Positions 42,586 through 52,032 are shown, counted from the stretch's first letter. The stretch is DNA of 64,000 nt from Allosphingosinicella sp042666435 (GCF_042666435.1 NZ_JBHTDC010000001.1:434001-498000), one strand, 5' to 3'. Translations and numbers: made by a program. The notes: generated from the letters alone by a model not told the origin.

Positions 42586-43194
42586 ATGTCGATACTGGCA
42601 ACCGCTATTTTCTCGCTGCTGAGTTCCACGTCGCCGGGCGTCCCCGTCGATGTCGGCCGCTTCGACCCGGCGGACTTTCCCAACCTCATCAAGCTGGAGC
42701 GCAGCTTGCCCCATGCCGAGATGACGACCCGCGTCGAAAAGATCTTCGCCGACCGCCGCTGCTCGATCGACGGGCAGAGCAAGCGCCGGTTCGACATCAC
42801 CGTGCCTTATGCGATCCTGATGGAGGCCGAAGGCAGGGCGAAGAGGGTGGTCGTCGGGGAGGTGGAATGCGCCCCGCTGGAAACGCTGGTCGGACAGGTG
42901 GTCGTCGCCAGGGCCGCGAGAGGCGACTTCAAGCTGCAGCACAATGAAGGCGAGCGCTGGTACGTCAGCGACCTCCATTTCGGCCTCGGCGAACCCGAAC
43001 TGGCCTCGGCGGTGGAAAATCCGGACGAGGTCACCTGCAAGCGAGGAGAGCCCGTCGTGGGGAGCCGCCTCAAATATACGAAGATGTGCAAGACGGCGGC
43101 GGAATGGCAGGCCTATAATAATGACAGGCAGCAGCTTCGCAGGGACATAAGCAATTCAGGCGCATGCATGGGGGGCAGCTGCGTTAGCGACTAA
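42586..43194 (+). CDS. Secreted cysteine-containing protein, tandem paralogue 2
   Basis: 202 residues, about 24 substitutions from paralogue 1, mostly conservative (K/R, D/E, S/T), plus a one-residue deletion near the C-terminus. All six cysteines and the CKRGEP..GSR.....CKT..EW region are kept, so both copies appear functional and under selection. Differences cluster in charged surface-type positions. It has the same short hydrophobic leader. It converges with comEC, whose stop lies 15 bases on. Confidence 0.8.
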   Translation: MSILATAIFSLLSSTSPGVPVDVGRFDPADFPNLIKLERSLPHAEMTTRVEKIFADRRCSIDGQSKRRFDITVPYAILMEAEGRAKRVVVGEVECAPLETLVGQVVVARAARGDFKLQHNEGERWYVSDLHFGLGEPELASAVENPDEVTCKRGEPVVGSRLKYTKMCKTAAEWQAYNNDRQQLRRDISNSGACMGGSCVSD

Positions 43195-43209
43195 GCGGCT
43201 CGCCGACGA

Positions 43210-45366
43210 TCATTCACCTGCCGACCAGGGATGCCGCCCCGCCCGCGCCGTGACGGTGGCGACGCGGGGTTGGTCGCCCAGGGTAATGGCGAGACCGCCG
43301 GTGTGCCGGAGAAAGGCGCGGTCGGCCTTGAGCCAGTGGGGAATGCAGGTGCGCGGTAGGGTGCGGTCGCTGACGACGATGTCGGCGGAGGCGCAGGCGC
43401 GGCTCAAAGGAGCGAAGTCGACGAAGCGGCGGCTGCGGGTGGCGAGCACACGCCAGCGGCGGCCGTCGCGCACGATGTCGGCGGCACACATGTCCCGGCT
43501 GCAGGCGGCGGTGGGGAGATCCTGGATGGCGGCGAGATCGCCCTCATAGCCGGAGGTTTCGGACAGCATGTCGCGGACATAGTCGCCGGCGCGGTCGCGC
43601 AGCAAAGCGAAGCCGCCCTCGCCCGTCCGGATGGCGAGGTGGCGGCCGTCGCCGGTGACGACGATATCGGGCGCGGGCGTCGAGAGCGCCCAGATGGCGC
43701 CCAGCAGGACGGGCGCGAGTCCCCAGCGGCGCCAGCGTGTCTTCCACAAGCAAATCCAGAGGCCGCCCGCCACGACCAAAGCGAAGGTCCCTGTCGGCAT
43801 GGTCGGCAGCAGCGCCACCGCGCCCGGTGTCTCCGCCACCGCGTGGGCGAGGCCGAGCAGGAGCGACAGCGACTGGCCCGTCAGCCACCAGAAGGGCGCG
43901 CCGAGACCGGCGAGATCGAACAGCAAGGCCAGCGCCTCCAGCGGCATCACGACGAAAGTGGTGAGCGGGATGGCGACGATGTTGGCGAGCGCGCCGTAAA
44001 ATCCCGCCTTGTGGAAATGATAGAGCGCGATCGGCGCGAGCGCGATCTCCACGGCGAGGCCGGTGAGGATGAGCGCAAGGAGAAAGCGACCGAATTTCTG
44101 CGCGAAACCCTCCTCGCGGCGGGAGAGCAGCGCCTTGATGCGCGGATGCTCGTGCAGGGCGACGATCGAGGCGATCGCCGCGAAGCTCAGCTGGAAGCTC
44201 GGGCCGGCGAGCGATTCCGGCCAGAGCAGGAGCACGATCAGCGCGCCGACCGCGAGCAGGCGCATGGTGAAGGCGTCGCGGCCCAGCGCGACGCCGGCAA
44301 GGATGAGCAAGGCCGCGACGCAGGCGCGAACGGTCGGCACCTCGGCGCCGGTGAGGAGGGTGTAGGCGATGCCGGCGACGGCGCCGGCCGCCGCCGCGAC
44401 GAGGGTCAGGCGGCAGCGAAGGGCGAGCGTGGGGCTGAGCGCGAGCAATTTGAGGGTGAGCAGCATGACCGCGCCGACGACGGCGGTGAGGTGAAGGCCA
44501 CTGACCGAGAGGAGGTGCGCGAGGCCGGAGCGGCGCATCGCCTCGGCATCCTCTTCCGAGATCGCGCCCTGGTCGCCGGTGGCAAGCGCGGTGGCAATGC
44601 CGCCCTCCCCGCCCGACAGGCGCGACTGGATATGGTCGGCGAGCGACTGCCGCCAGCCGGCGATGCGGGCGCGCCAGTCCTGGCCTCCGGCGGGGGCCAC
44701 AAGCTCCACCTCGAGCGCGCGGCCGGTGCCGCCGATCCGCTGGAACCAGGCGTGGCGAGCGAAATCATAGGCGCCGGGCACGGCCATCGGTGGTGGCGGC
44801 ATCATCCACGCGCGGATGCGGACGGTGGCGCCGGGCTGGAGGGACGGGACAGCATCCTCCTCGTCGATGTTGACGCGCAGCTTCGGCGGCAGATTAGGCG
44901 CGTCTAGCGGCCGGACGACCAGCCGGACGGAGTCGCGCGCGGGCAGGCGCTGGAAGGAGTCGATGGCGGCGGTGAACTCCGCCATCCGGGCATATTCGAG
45001 CGTGGGTGCCGCGACCCGCTCCGCCTTCCACCAGATATGGGCGCAGCCGAGGGCGGCGGCGAGGCAGAAGATGGCGAGCGCCCTGCCCCAGCGCGTGCTG
45101 GCGCCGAGCGCGAGGAAGCCAAGCATGGCGGCGGCGGCGGCGAGCAGGAAGGCGATCCACGCCCGGCCGTCGGGCAGCGCGAACCAGGCGCCGATGCCGA
45201 GGCCGAGGCCGACCGGAAGCCAGAGCGGAAGCTGGTCGCGTTCGGCGTCGAAGCGGGCCTCGAGCCGCTCGCCCAGGCGCGCCATGCCCCTGCTCCAATT
45301 CGCCGTCCGCCCCGTTTGTAGCGGCTCATCCGCTATGCTAGGGGCGCTGGCGTCTGTCGTCGGCAT
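43210..45366 (-). CDS. comEC: ComEC/Rec2-type DNA uptake channel protein
   Basis: Inner-membrane protein carrying single-stranded DNA into the cytoplasm in natural transformation. About 718 residues: N-terminal soluble domain (about 70-225), the competence domain with LATGDQGAISEEDAEAMRRS and GLAHLLSVSGLHL, around ten transmembrane helices (about 255-565), and a C-terminal beta-lactamase-like remnant without a HxHxDH motif. The start is uncertain: ATG at 45366 has AAGGA nearby, and another at 45285 is possible. Lies in the lexA-comEC-gltX-gltA order common in alphaproteobacteria. Uptake competence itself is not proven by this gene. Confidence 0.9.
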   Translation of the reverse strand: MPTTDASAPSIADEPLQTGRTANWSRGMARLGERLEARFDAERDQLPLWLPVGLGLGIGAWFALPDGRAWIAFLLAAAAAMLGFLALGASTRWGRALAIFCLAAALGCAHIWWKAERVAAPTLEYARMAEFTAAIDSFQRLPARDSVRLVVRPLDAPNLPPKLRVNIDEEDAVPSLQPGATVRIRAWMMPPPPMAVPGAYDFARHAWFQRIGGTGRALEVELVAPAGGQDWRARIAGWRQSLADHIQSRLSGGEGGIATALATGDQGAISEEDAEAMRRSGLAHLLSVSGLHLTAVVGAVMLLTLKLLALSPTLALRCRLTLVAAAAGAVAGIAYTLLTGAEVPTVRACVAALLILAGVALGRDAFTMRLLAVGALIVLLLWPESLAGPSFQLSFAAIASIVALHEHPRIKALLSRREEGFAQKFGRFLLALILTGLAVEIALAPIALYHFHKAGFYGALANIVAIPLTTFVVMPLEALALLFDLAGLGAPFWWLTGQSLSLLLGLAHAVAETPGAVALLPTMPTGTFALVVAGGLWICLWKTRWRRWGLAPVLLGAIWALSTPAPDIVVTGDGRHLAIRTGEGGFALLRDRAGDYVRDMLSETSGYEGDLAAIQDLPTAACSRDMCAADIVRDGRRWRVLATRSRRFVDFAPLSRACASADIVVSDRTLPRTCIPHWLKADRAFLRHTGGLAITLGDQPRVATVTARAGRHPWSAGE

Positions 45367-45392
45367 GAGCCGCATCCTTGGAGAATCCGCGC

Positions 45393-46829
45393 TTGAGCGC
45401 AACCCGCTTATCCCGCCCGGTCGTCACCCGCTTCGCGCCCTCGCCGACCGGCTTCCTGCATATCGGCGGCGCCCGCACCGCCTTGTTCAACTGGCTCTAT
45501 GCGCGCCATCACGGCGGCAGGTTCCTGCTCCGGATCGAGGATACCGACCAGGCACGCTCCACCCAGGCCGCGATCGACGCGATCCTCGACGGCATGCGCT
45601 GGCTGGGCCTCGATTGGGACGGGCACGAATATTATCAGTCGCAATTCGCCGTGCGTCATGCCGAGGTCGCCAATGAGCTGCTGGCGAAGGGCCGGGCCTA
45701 TCGCTGCTACATGACGCAGGAAGAGCTGGCGGAGCAAAGGGCGGCGGCGCAGGCGGAACGGCGGCCCTTCAAGGTGAACAGCGTCTGGCGCGACTGCTCG
45801 CCCGACGCACCCACGCCCGATGCGCCTTCCGTCATCCGGCTGAAGGCCCCGCGTGAGGGGGAGACGGCGATCGAGGACCAGGTGCAGGGCCGGGTCGTCG
45901 TCCAGAATGAAGAGATAGACGATTTCGTCCTGCTCCGCTCCGACGGGACGCCGACCTACATGCTGGCCGTGGTGGTCGACGATCACGACATGGGCGTGAC
46001 CCACGTCATCAGGGGCGACGACCATCTCAACAACGCCTTCCGCCAGCTCGGCATCGTCAAGGCGATGGGATGGCCCGAGCCGGTCTACGCCCATGTCCCG
46101 CTGATCCACGGCTCCGACGGCGCCAAGCTGTCGAAGCGCCACGGCGCGACCGGCGTCGAGAGCTATCGCGACGAGCTCGGCATGCTGCCCGAGGCGCTGT
46201 CCAACTATCTGCTGCGCCTCGGCTGGGGGCATGGCGACGAGGAGATCATCAGCCGCGACGACGCGGTCAAATGGTTCGATCTCGACCATGTCGGCCGTTC
46301 CCCTTCCCGCTTCGATCTGAAGAAGCTGGAGAATCTGAACGGCCATTATATCCGGGAGGCGTCCGACGGACGGCTGGCGGGGCTGGTGGGTCCGCGCGTC
46401 GGGACTCTGATCGGCCGTCCGCTGGATGATCGGGAGCTCGGGCTGCTCACCCGCGCGATGGAAGGCTTGAAGCCCCGCGCGAAGAATCTGGACGAGATGG
46501 CCGAAGGCGCTGCCTTTCTTTTCAAAACCGTTCCGCTGGACATGGACGAACGCGCCGCGGCGTTGCTAGAGGGACAGGCCTCGGACCTGCTCGCCCTCGT
46601 CCACTCCCGCCTCGCCGCTCTTCCCGAGTGGACCGCGGAGGCGACGGAGGGGGCCGTGCGCGGGGTCTCCGAGGATTCCGGCGTCAAGCTCGGCCAGGTG
46701 GCGCAGCCATTGCGCGCCGCGCTGACCGGGCGGGCGACCTCGCCGGGGATTTTCGATGTGCTGGCGTTGCTGGGCCGTGAAGAGAGCCTGGCGCGCATAG
46801 CCGACAAGATGAATAGCAAGGAGCAATAG
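45393..46829 (+). CDS. gltX: Glutamyl-tRNA synthetase
   Basis: Class I aminoacyl-tRNA synthetase, 478 residues. FAPSPTGFLHIGGARTALFN contains the HIGH-type signature; DGAKLSKRHG is the KMSKS equivalent; the anticodon-binding domain occupies the C-terminal third. Start set at the TTG giving MSATRLSRPVVTRFAPSP, with GGAG 9 bases upstream; a TTG 15 bases earlier is possible. Only 26 bases separate it from the divergent comEC start, so the promoters must overlap the coding ends. Alphaproteobacteria often have two GltX types; which tRNAs this one charges is not determined. Confidence 0.95.
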   Translation: MSATRLSRPVVTRFAPSPTGFLHIGGARTALFNWLYARHHGGRFLLRIEDTDQARSTQAAIDAILDGMRWLGLDWDGHEYYQSQFAVRHAEVANELLAKGRAYRCYMTQEELAEQRAAAQAERRPFKVNSVWRDCSPDAPTPDAPSVIRLKAPREGETAIEDQVQGRVVVQNEEIDDFVLLRSDGTPTYMLAVVVDDHDMGVTHVIRGDDHLNNAFRQLGIVKAMGWPEPVYAHVPLIHGSDGAKLSKRHGATGVESYRDELGMLPEALSNYLLRLGWGHGDEEIISRDDAVKWFDLDHVGRSPSRFDLKKLENLNGHYIREASDGRLAGLVGPRVGTLIGRPLDDRELGLLTRAMEGLKPRAKNLDEMAEGAAFLFKTVPLDMDERAAALLEGQASDLLALVHSRLAALPEWTAEATEGAVRGVSEDSGVKLGQVAQPLRAALTGRATSPGIFDVLALLGREESLARIADKMNSKEQ

Positions 46830-46830
46830 C

Positions 46831-48117
46831 ATGGCGGACAAGACAGCCAGCCTCACCCTCGGCGAAAAGAGCTACGATTACGGCCTGCTCTCGGGATCGG
46901 TGGGTCCGGACGTCGTCGACATCCGCAAGCTCTACGCCCAGACCGGCGCGTTCACCTACGATCCCGGCTTCACCTCCACGGCGAGCTGCGAGAGCGCGAT
47001 CACCTATATCGATGGCGATCAGGGCATCCTCCTCCACCGCGGCTACCCGATCGACCAGCTCGCCGAAAATTCGACGTTCATGGAGGTCGCCCACCTGCTC
47101 ATCCACGGCGAGCTGCCCAAGAAGGACGAGCTCGATACGTTCACCTACACGATCACCCGTCATACGATGCTGCACGAGCAGCTGATCCAGTTCTACCGGG
47201 GGTTCCGGCGCGACGCACATCCGATGGCGATCATGTGCGGCGTGGTCGGCGCCCTCTCCGCTTTCTACCACGATTCGACCGACATCACCGATCCCAAGCA
47301 GAGGATGATCGCCAGCCACAGGCTGATCGCCAAGATGCCGACGATCGCGGCGATGGCGTATAAATATTCGATCGGGCAGCCGTTCATGCTGCCGCAGAAC
47401 AACCTGTCCTACACCGGCAACTTCCTGCGCATGACGTTCGGCGTGCCGGCCGAGCCCTATGAGGTGAACCCGATCGTCGAGCAGGCGATGCGGACCATCT
47501 TCATCCTCCACGCCGATCATGAGCAGAATGCCTCGACCTCGACCGTGCGCCTCGCCGGCTCATCGGGCGCCAATCCGTTCGCCTGCATCGCGGCCGGCAT
47601 CGCCTGCCTATGGGGCCCGGCCCATGGCGGCGCCAACGAGGCGGCGCTCAACATGCTGCGCGAGATCGGCACCCCGGACCGCATCCCCGAATATATCGCC
47701 CGCGCCAAGGACAAGGAAGACCCGTTCCGGCTGATGGGCTTCGGCCACCGGGTGTACAAGAATTACGATCCGCGCGCGAAGGTGATGCAGAAGATCGCCG
47801 CCGACGTGCTCGACCAGCTCGACATCGACGATCCGGTGTTCGACGTCGCGCGGGAGCTGGAGCGGATCGCGCTCCACGACGAATATTTCATCGAGAAGAA
47901 GCTCTATCCCAACGTCGATTTCTATTCGGGTGTCGTGCTGTCGGCGATCGGCTTCCCGACCTCGATGTTCACCGCTCTGTTCGCCCTCGCCCGCACCGTC
48001 GGCTGGGTGGCGCAGTGGAATGAGATGATATCCGATCCCGACCAGAAGATCGGCCGCCCGAGGCAGCTCTACACCGGCCCGACGCAGCGGGACTATGTGC
48101 CGGTCGACAAGAGGTAG
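46831..48117 (+). CDS. gltA: Citrate synthase
   Basis: Condenses acetyl-CoA and oxaloacetate at TCA-cycle entry. It has 428 residues, the large hexameric Gram-negative type with an N-terminal beta domain (SLTLGEKSYDYGLLSGSVGP). Active-site residues are visible in HADHEQNASTSTVR, GPAHGGANEAAL and GFGHRVYKNYDPRAKVM, with the final catalytic Asp in the YPNVDFYSG stretch. It starts one base after the gltX stop and is thus co-transcribed. Confidence 0.97.
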   Translation: MADKTASLTLGEKSYDYGLLSGSVGPDVVDIRKLYAQTGAFTYDPGFTSTASCESAITYIDGDQGILLHRGYPIDQLAENSTFMEVAHLLIHGELPKKDELDTFTYTITRHTMLHEQLIQFYRGFRRDAHPMAIMCGVVGALSAFYHDSTDITDPKQRMIASHRLIAKMPTIAAMAYKYSIGQPFMLPQNNLSYTGNFLRMTFGVPAEPYEVNPIVEQAMRTIFILHADHEQNASTSTVRLAGSSGANPFACIAAGIACLWGPAHGGANEAALNMLREIGTPDRIPEYIARAKDKEDPFRLMGFGHRVYKNYDPRAKVMQKIAADVLDQLDIDDPVFDVARELERIALHDEYFIEKKLYPNVDFYSGVVLSAIGFPTSMFTALFALARTVGWVAQWNEMISDPDQKIGRPRQLYTGPTQRDYVPVDKR

Positions 48118-48137
48118 AGCAAAGCGGCGGCTGGCGC

Positions 48138-49532
48138 TCAGCTGAGCGGCAGCGTCAAGGTGAAACGCGCGCCCTGGCCCGGGGCGCTGTCGACGGCGAT
48201 GTCGCCGCCCATGACGCGGGCCAGCCGGCGGGCGATGTAGAGGCCGAGGCCGGTGCCGCCGGCTTCGGTCGGGTCGATCCGCTCGAACTTATCGAAGATG
48301 CGTGCCTGGTCCTCGGGCGCGATGCCCTTGCCCTGGTCGGCGACGATGACGCAGGCGAGATCGTCCTCGCGTTCGGTGCGGATCCACACCTGCGCGCCTT
48401 CGGGCGAATAGCGGATCGCGTTGGTGATGAGGTTCATCAATATCTGGAGCACGCGCCGGAATTCACCGGTGGCGGGGAGCGTCTCGTCGTCGCCGGGCCG
48501 GTCGATTCGGACGCCTCGGTCGGCGGCGCGGACGGCGAGCAGGCCGGCGGCGCGGCGGGCGACGTCGGCGAGGTCGATCGCTTCCGCCTCGGGGGCGAAT
48601 TCGGGACGTTCGATCGCCTGCAGGTCGACCAGATCGTCGACCAAAGCGAGCAGATGGCGGCCGGCGGTCGCGATGTCGTGGGCGTAGCCGGCATAATCCC
48701 TGCGCAACGGCCCGTCCGGCTGGGCGCCGATCGTCTCCGCATTGGCGATGATATGGTCGAGGGGCACGCGCAACGCCTTGTCGAGACGCTCGCCGAACGC
48801 CGGCGAATCCTTGAGCGGCGGGGGCGGAGGCGCGGCGTCGTTGGCGGCCGCCTCGGGCAGCCATCTGGGAAGGCTCGCCGCGGCGCCGCGAAAGCCGGCG
48901 AAGCGGCCGGCGCCGTCGATCAGCGGCACGCCGCCGAGGCGATAGCGGCCCTTGCTGCCCGAACGGAGCTCGGCGAACTGGTCGTCGAAGCGGCGCTGCT
49001 CGGCCAGAGCGGTGAGGATCGGCAGCGCGCCGTCCTCCCCTTCCTGGAAACGGAACAGGCGGGTCAGCTGCTTGCCGATCAATTCGGCCGGCAGCTTGCC
49101 GACGGCGGCGGCCGCGGCCGGCGACAAAGCGGTGAAGCGGAGGGCCTCGTCGGTCTCCCACATCCAGTCGGCCGAGGCGCGCAGGAAGTCCGATTCGCGC
49201 TCGGCCTCGGACGCCTCGGCCGGCCGGCGCGCGGGCCGCTCGGTCCAGCCGCCGATGGCGAGGGCGACGCCGGTTTCGGAAGGCTCGGCCCGCACCCACA
49301 GATCGAGGTCGGACGGTCCGTCGGCGGCGATGACGGCGCGGGAGATGACGATGCCTAGGCGGCGCGAGAGGCGGGCGAGCGAGGCGATCTGGGGAATGGC
49401 GAGCATCCCCCCTTCCCGCCCGCCCGCGCGCTCATGAAGGCTGGCGAGGGCCGGTTCCGCCTCGACCAACCGTCCTTCGAGGTCGACCCGCCCGTGGACG
49501 AGCAAGGTGTCTGGACGGAGCTGGGCGCTCAT
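48138..49532 (-). CDS. PAS-containing histidine-kinase-like protein lacking the usual phospho-acceptor His
   Basis: 464 residues, no transmembrane segment. An N-terminal unknown region (1-105) is followed by a PAS domain (about 110-225; ASADWMWETDEALRFTALSP), a dimerisation helix and an intact HATPase domain (N-box NLITNAIRYSPEG, G1 DQGKGI, G2 GGTGLGL). At the H-box, where SHELRTPL is expected, the sequence is DKALRVPL, so the acceptor histidine is K252; the nearest histidine is H260. It may be a signalling ATPase, like the Tyr-bearing DivL, or use H260. Its ATG overlaps the DUF2336 stop by 4 bases. Confidence 0.88.
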   Translation of the reverse strand: MSAQLRPDTLLVHGRVDLEGRLVEAEPALASLHERAGGREGGMLAIPQIASLARLSRRLGIVISRAVIAADGPSDLDLWVRAEPSETGVALAIGGWTERPARRPAEASEAERESDFLRASADWMWETDEALRFTALSPAAAAAVGKLPAELIGKQLTRLFRFQEGEDGALPILTALAEQRRFDDQFAELRSGSKGRYRLGGVPLIDGAGRFAGFRGAAASLPRWLPEAAANDAAPPPPPLKDSPAFGERLDKALRVPLDHIIANAETIGAQPDGPLRRDYAGYAHDIATAGRHLLALVDDLVDLQAIERPEFAPEAEAIDLADVARRAAGLLAVRAADRGVRIDRPGDDETLPATGEFRRVLQILMNLITNAIRYSPEGAQVWIRTEREDDLACVIVADQGKGIAPEDQARIFDKFERIDPTEAGGTGLGLYIARRLARVMGGDIAVDSAPGQGARFTLTLPLS

Positions 49533-50635
49533 GCCGCTTCCGCCGCGAAGCGCGCGCGGGTCGAGAGGCGGGCGACGGCGGCGCGATAGCCCGGATCGAC
49601 CTGCCAGAGGCGGAGGATGTCGGCGGCGGCGCCTTCGTCGCTGGCGTCGAACAGGTCGAGCTGGGCGGCGGCGGCGTCGCCCTCTGTGCCCGAGAACATT
49701 CGGCCCCGCGCGTTGAGCACCAGCAGGATCGCGGCGGCATGGTCGCGCTCGACGCCGGCGGCGCGGAGCAACAAAGCGGGGCCCCTCCCCCTCGGATCGG
49801 ACAACACTTCCCACGCGGCCGAATAATCGAGCCCGCAGCGCAGGCCGATGGCGGCGACGAAAAGAGGCAACAGGCCGTCGTCCAGGACGAGCCGCAGGAC
49901 CGCGTCATCGAGTCGATCGGAACGGTCGAGCCGTCGCGCGAGGCGCATGCAGCACGCCTCGAGGCTATCGCCCTCGTCATAGCCGGCGATCAGCTCTCCG
50001 GCGGCGACGGCGATGGCGGCGTCGGCGCGGCCGGAAGGCAGCGCGTGCTGCTGGACCATATATTGGCGGAGCGCCGCGGCGATCATCCAGACCAGGCGGT
50101 GCTGGATTTCGGCGGCAAGCTCGGTGCGGCCCATGACGGGCTCGTTGAACTGGTCGAAGCGGCGGCTGCGGGCGATCATCAGCGCCATGGCCTCGGCCGC
50201 GACCGCATCGTCGTCGTCGCGCACCAGATCGAGGAGATATTCGTCGGTGCCGTCGTCGCCCTCGGCATTGTCCTTCCAGAAGCGATGCTCCTCGACCCGG
50301 CGGACGAGCACGGTGCCGAGTTCGGGGTCGCGGAGCACCTGCGCCCGTTCGAGCAACGGCTGGGCGATAGGCACATGGGCGGAGGAGAAAGCGGCGCTGA
50401 GCCCCTCATGGTCGGCGAAATGACCGGCGAGGCGGGCGCGGAGCGTATCCTCGACGGTGCGGACCAGCCGGACGAGCAGGGCCGCGGCGGTGAGGCGCTG
50501 CCATTCGGTGAGGCGGGACTGTTCGGGCAGCAGCAGATCGGTCGCGGCCACGGAAAAGCGCTCGCGCGCCGCCGCCAGCAGCAGCCGCGCGGCGTCGCCA
50601 TTCCCGTTGCGCCCATTGGACCGTCGATCCGCCAT
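49529..50635 (-). CDS. DUF2336-family protein
   Basis: A 368-residue alphaproteobacterial protein of unknown function. Long helical repeats (LLPEQSRLTEWQRLTAAALL, DRSDRLDDAVLRLVLDDGLL) dominate, consistent with a HEAT-like or helical-bundle regulator fold. No membrane segment or catalytic motif. It is translationally coupled to the kinase-like gene downstream and preceded by the nucleotidyltransferase-like gene, suggesting a shared signalling or envelope process. The family call rests on size, composition and this neighbour association. Confidence 0.75.
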   Translation of the reverse strand: MADRRSNGRNGNGDAARLLLAAARERFSVAATDLLLPEQSRLTEWQRLTAAALLVRLVRTVEDTLRARLAGHFADHEGLSAAFSSAHVPIAQPLLERAQVLRDPELGTVLVRRVEEHRFWKDNAEGDDGTDEYLLDLVRDDDDAVAAEAMALMIARSRRFDQFNEPVMGRTELAAEIQHRLVWMIAAALRQYMVQQHALPSGRADAAIAVAAGELIAGYDEGDSLEACCMRLARRLDRSDRLDDAVLRLVLDDGLLPLFVAAIGLRCGLDYSAAWEVLSDPRGRGPALLLRAAGVERDHAAAILLVLNARGRMFSGTEGDAAAAQLDLFDASDEGAAADILRLWQVDPGYRAAVARLSTRARFAAEAA

Positions 50636-50670
50636 AGTCCGGGCATAGGGCAGACAAGGTTAAACTGTCG

Positions 50671-51873
50671 CTAATCCTGTGGCGGATCGAGCGGCGCGTG
50701 AACCTGCCGCTGCGCCCAGAAGAAGGAGGCGGCGGCATAAGCGGAGAGCGTCGCCAGGCCGATCGTCCAATAACCGGTAATGGCGAAGGGCAGCATCAGC
50801 CAGGCCATGCCCTTGCGTTCGGCCAGGGCAATCCGGCCGGGAATGTCGCCGTCCCCGCTTTCTCCGTGCCGGGCGAGAAGGAAGGCAATCGTCGTGGCGG
50901 CCAGCGCGATGCAGCCCCAGCCGCGCGTCGGCGCCAGCGACAGGCTCAACGTCGCCAGCGCCGCGCCGGAAAGCGCCGGGAGAAGGTAGCGCCAGCGACC
51001 TTGCCGGGGCGTGGGCTGGAGGCGGAGCGCGGCGATGCGGTCGGCGATGCCGTCCAGGGGGGTGGCGAGAAGCACAAGCACAGCCCCCGCCCACAACCAG
51101 TCCTTGTGAAACAGGAAGGCGGCGAGACCGGTGAAGGCGGCAGCGACAAGATGAAGCCACCTGGGCGTGATCGCGCTCGGCATTAGCAAGGCGGTGGCGG
51201 CGCGTTCGACGGGCGCCAGCAGGAAGCGGGACGCCCAGTCGGTTCGCGCCCCGGCGGCGCTTTCGACGATCCGGGCCTCCGCCTCGTCGAGATCCTCCTC
51301 GCGCTCGGCGATGAGAAGCGGCTCCTCGTCCGCGTCGCGGATGGCGAGCTGGCGGGCGCCGCCCTGCACGGCGCGGCGGAGCAGGGTCGATTGCAGATCC
51401 CAGTCCTGGAGCATCGCCGCCGTCCGCCGCAGCAGATCGCCGTCGACCATGGCCAGGCCGGCCCAGCGGGATTGGGCGTCGATCCGCTCGAAGCGGTCGT
51501 CGGTGAGATGGTCGGCGATGGTGAGGAGCGCATCCCCTTCCGCGCCGGCGAGGCGATCGAGATGCGACTCCGCGATGACGAGCCCGTCGGCGACGAGCAG
51601 CAGCCGGTCTTCGGGCTGGACCGATTCGGCGGCCTCGGCGACGCCGCGGGCGACGATCGCGCGGACGCCCTCGCCGCGCATCCGGTCGATCGCCGCAATA
51701 AGGGCGGGCGGCAGCCGCTCGACCAGGATAATGACCGAATCGGCGCCAGCCGCCGCGGCCAGGCGCGCCTGCCGCTCGACGACGGTGCGGCCCGCCAGAG
51801 GCAGAGTGGCGCGCAGCCCGTCGCCGGGCTCGCCGCTTTCATGATAGGCGCAGATGAGAGCGGCCAGAGTCAC
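50671..51873 (-). CDS. NTP-transferase-like domain fused to a polytopic membrane domain
   Basis: 400 residues. The N-terminal half (1-205) starts at a GTG (VTLAALICAYHESG...) and resembles a nucleotidyltransferase fold: ATLPLAGRTVVERQARLAAA, ADSVIILVERL, DRLLLVADGLVIAE. The C-terminal half has about five membrane helices (about 235-400). The stretch TPLDGIADRIAALRLQP looks like the DG..AR motif of CDP-alcohol phosphotransferases, but the following two aspartates are missing, so that activity is doubtful. The layout recalls inositol-phosphate cytidylyltransferase fusions; here it may have changed function. Upstream of the DUF2336 gene on the same strand. Confidence 0.6.
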   Translation of the reverse strand: MTLAALICAYHESGEPGDGLRATLPLAGRTVVERQARLAAAAGADSVIILVERLPPALIAAIDRMRGEGVRAIVARGVAEAAESVQPEDRLLLVADGLVIAESHLDRLAGAEGDALLTIADHLTDDRFERIDAQSRWAGLAMVDGDLLRRTAAMLQDWDLQSTLLRRAVQGGARQLAIRDADEEPLLIAEREEDLDEAEARIVESAAGARTDWASRFLLAPVERAATALLMPSAITPRWLHLVAAAFTGLAAFLFHKDWLWAGAVLVLLATPLDGIADRIAALRLQPTPRQGRWRYLLPALSGAALATLSLSLAPTRGWGCIALAATTIAFLLARHGESGDGDIPGRIALAERKGMAWLMLPFAITGYWTIGLATLSAYAAASFFWAQRQVHAPLDPPQD

Positions 51874-51946
51874 AGGGCCACGATCCCTCCCCAAAACAGA
51901 AAGGGCAAGGATAGGCGGCTCCCCGGCCGCTTGCAAAGCGCTTAGC

Positions 51947-51980
51947 GCGGTCTGCGATCCGATGAGATCGGATCGACCGC
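51947..51980. terminator. Two-part hairpin with T-rich flank
   Basis: GCGGTC/GACCGC and GATCCGAT/ATCGGATC pair around GAG with a 3-base bulge, followed by ACTATTTCTTT on the plus strand. It sits between the Hpt-like gene and the next gene downstream on the minus strand; direction of action is unclear. Confidence 0.4.
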
Positions 51981-52032
51981 ACTATTTCTTTGGTTGGCCG
52001 CGATTTCCGAGTCATCAGATGATTCCATCTGA

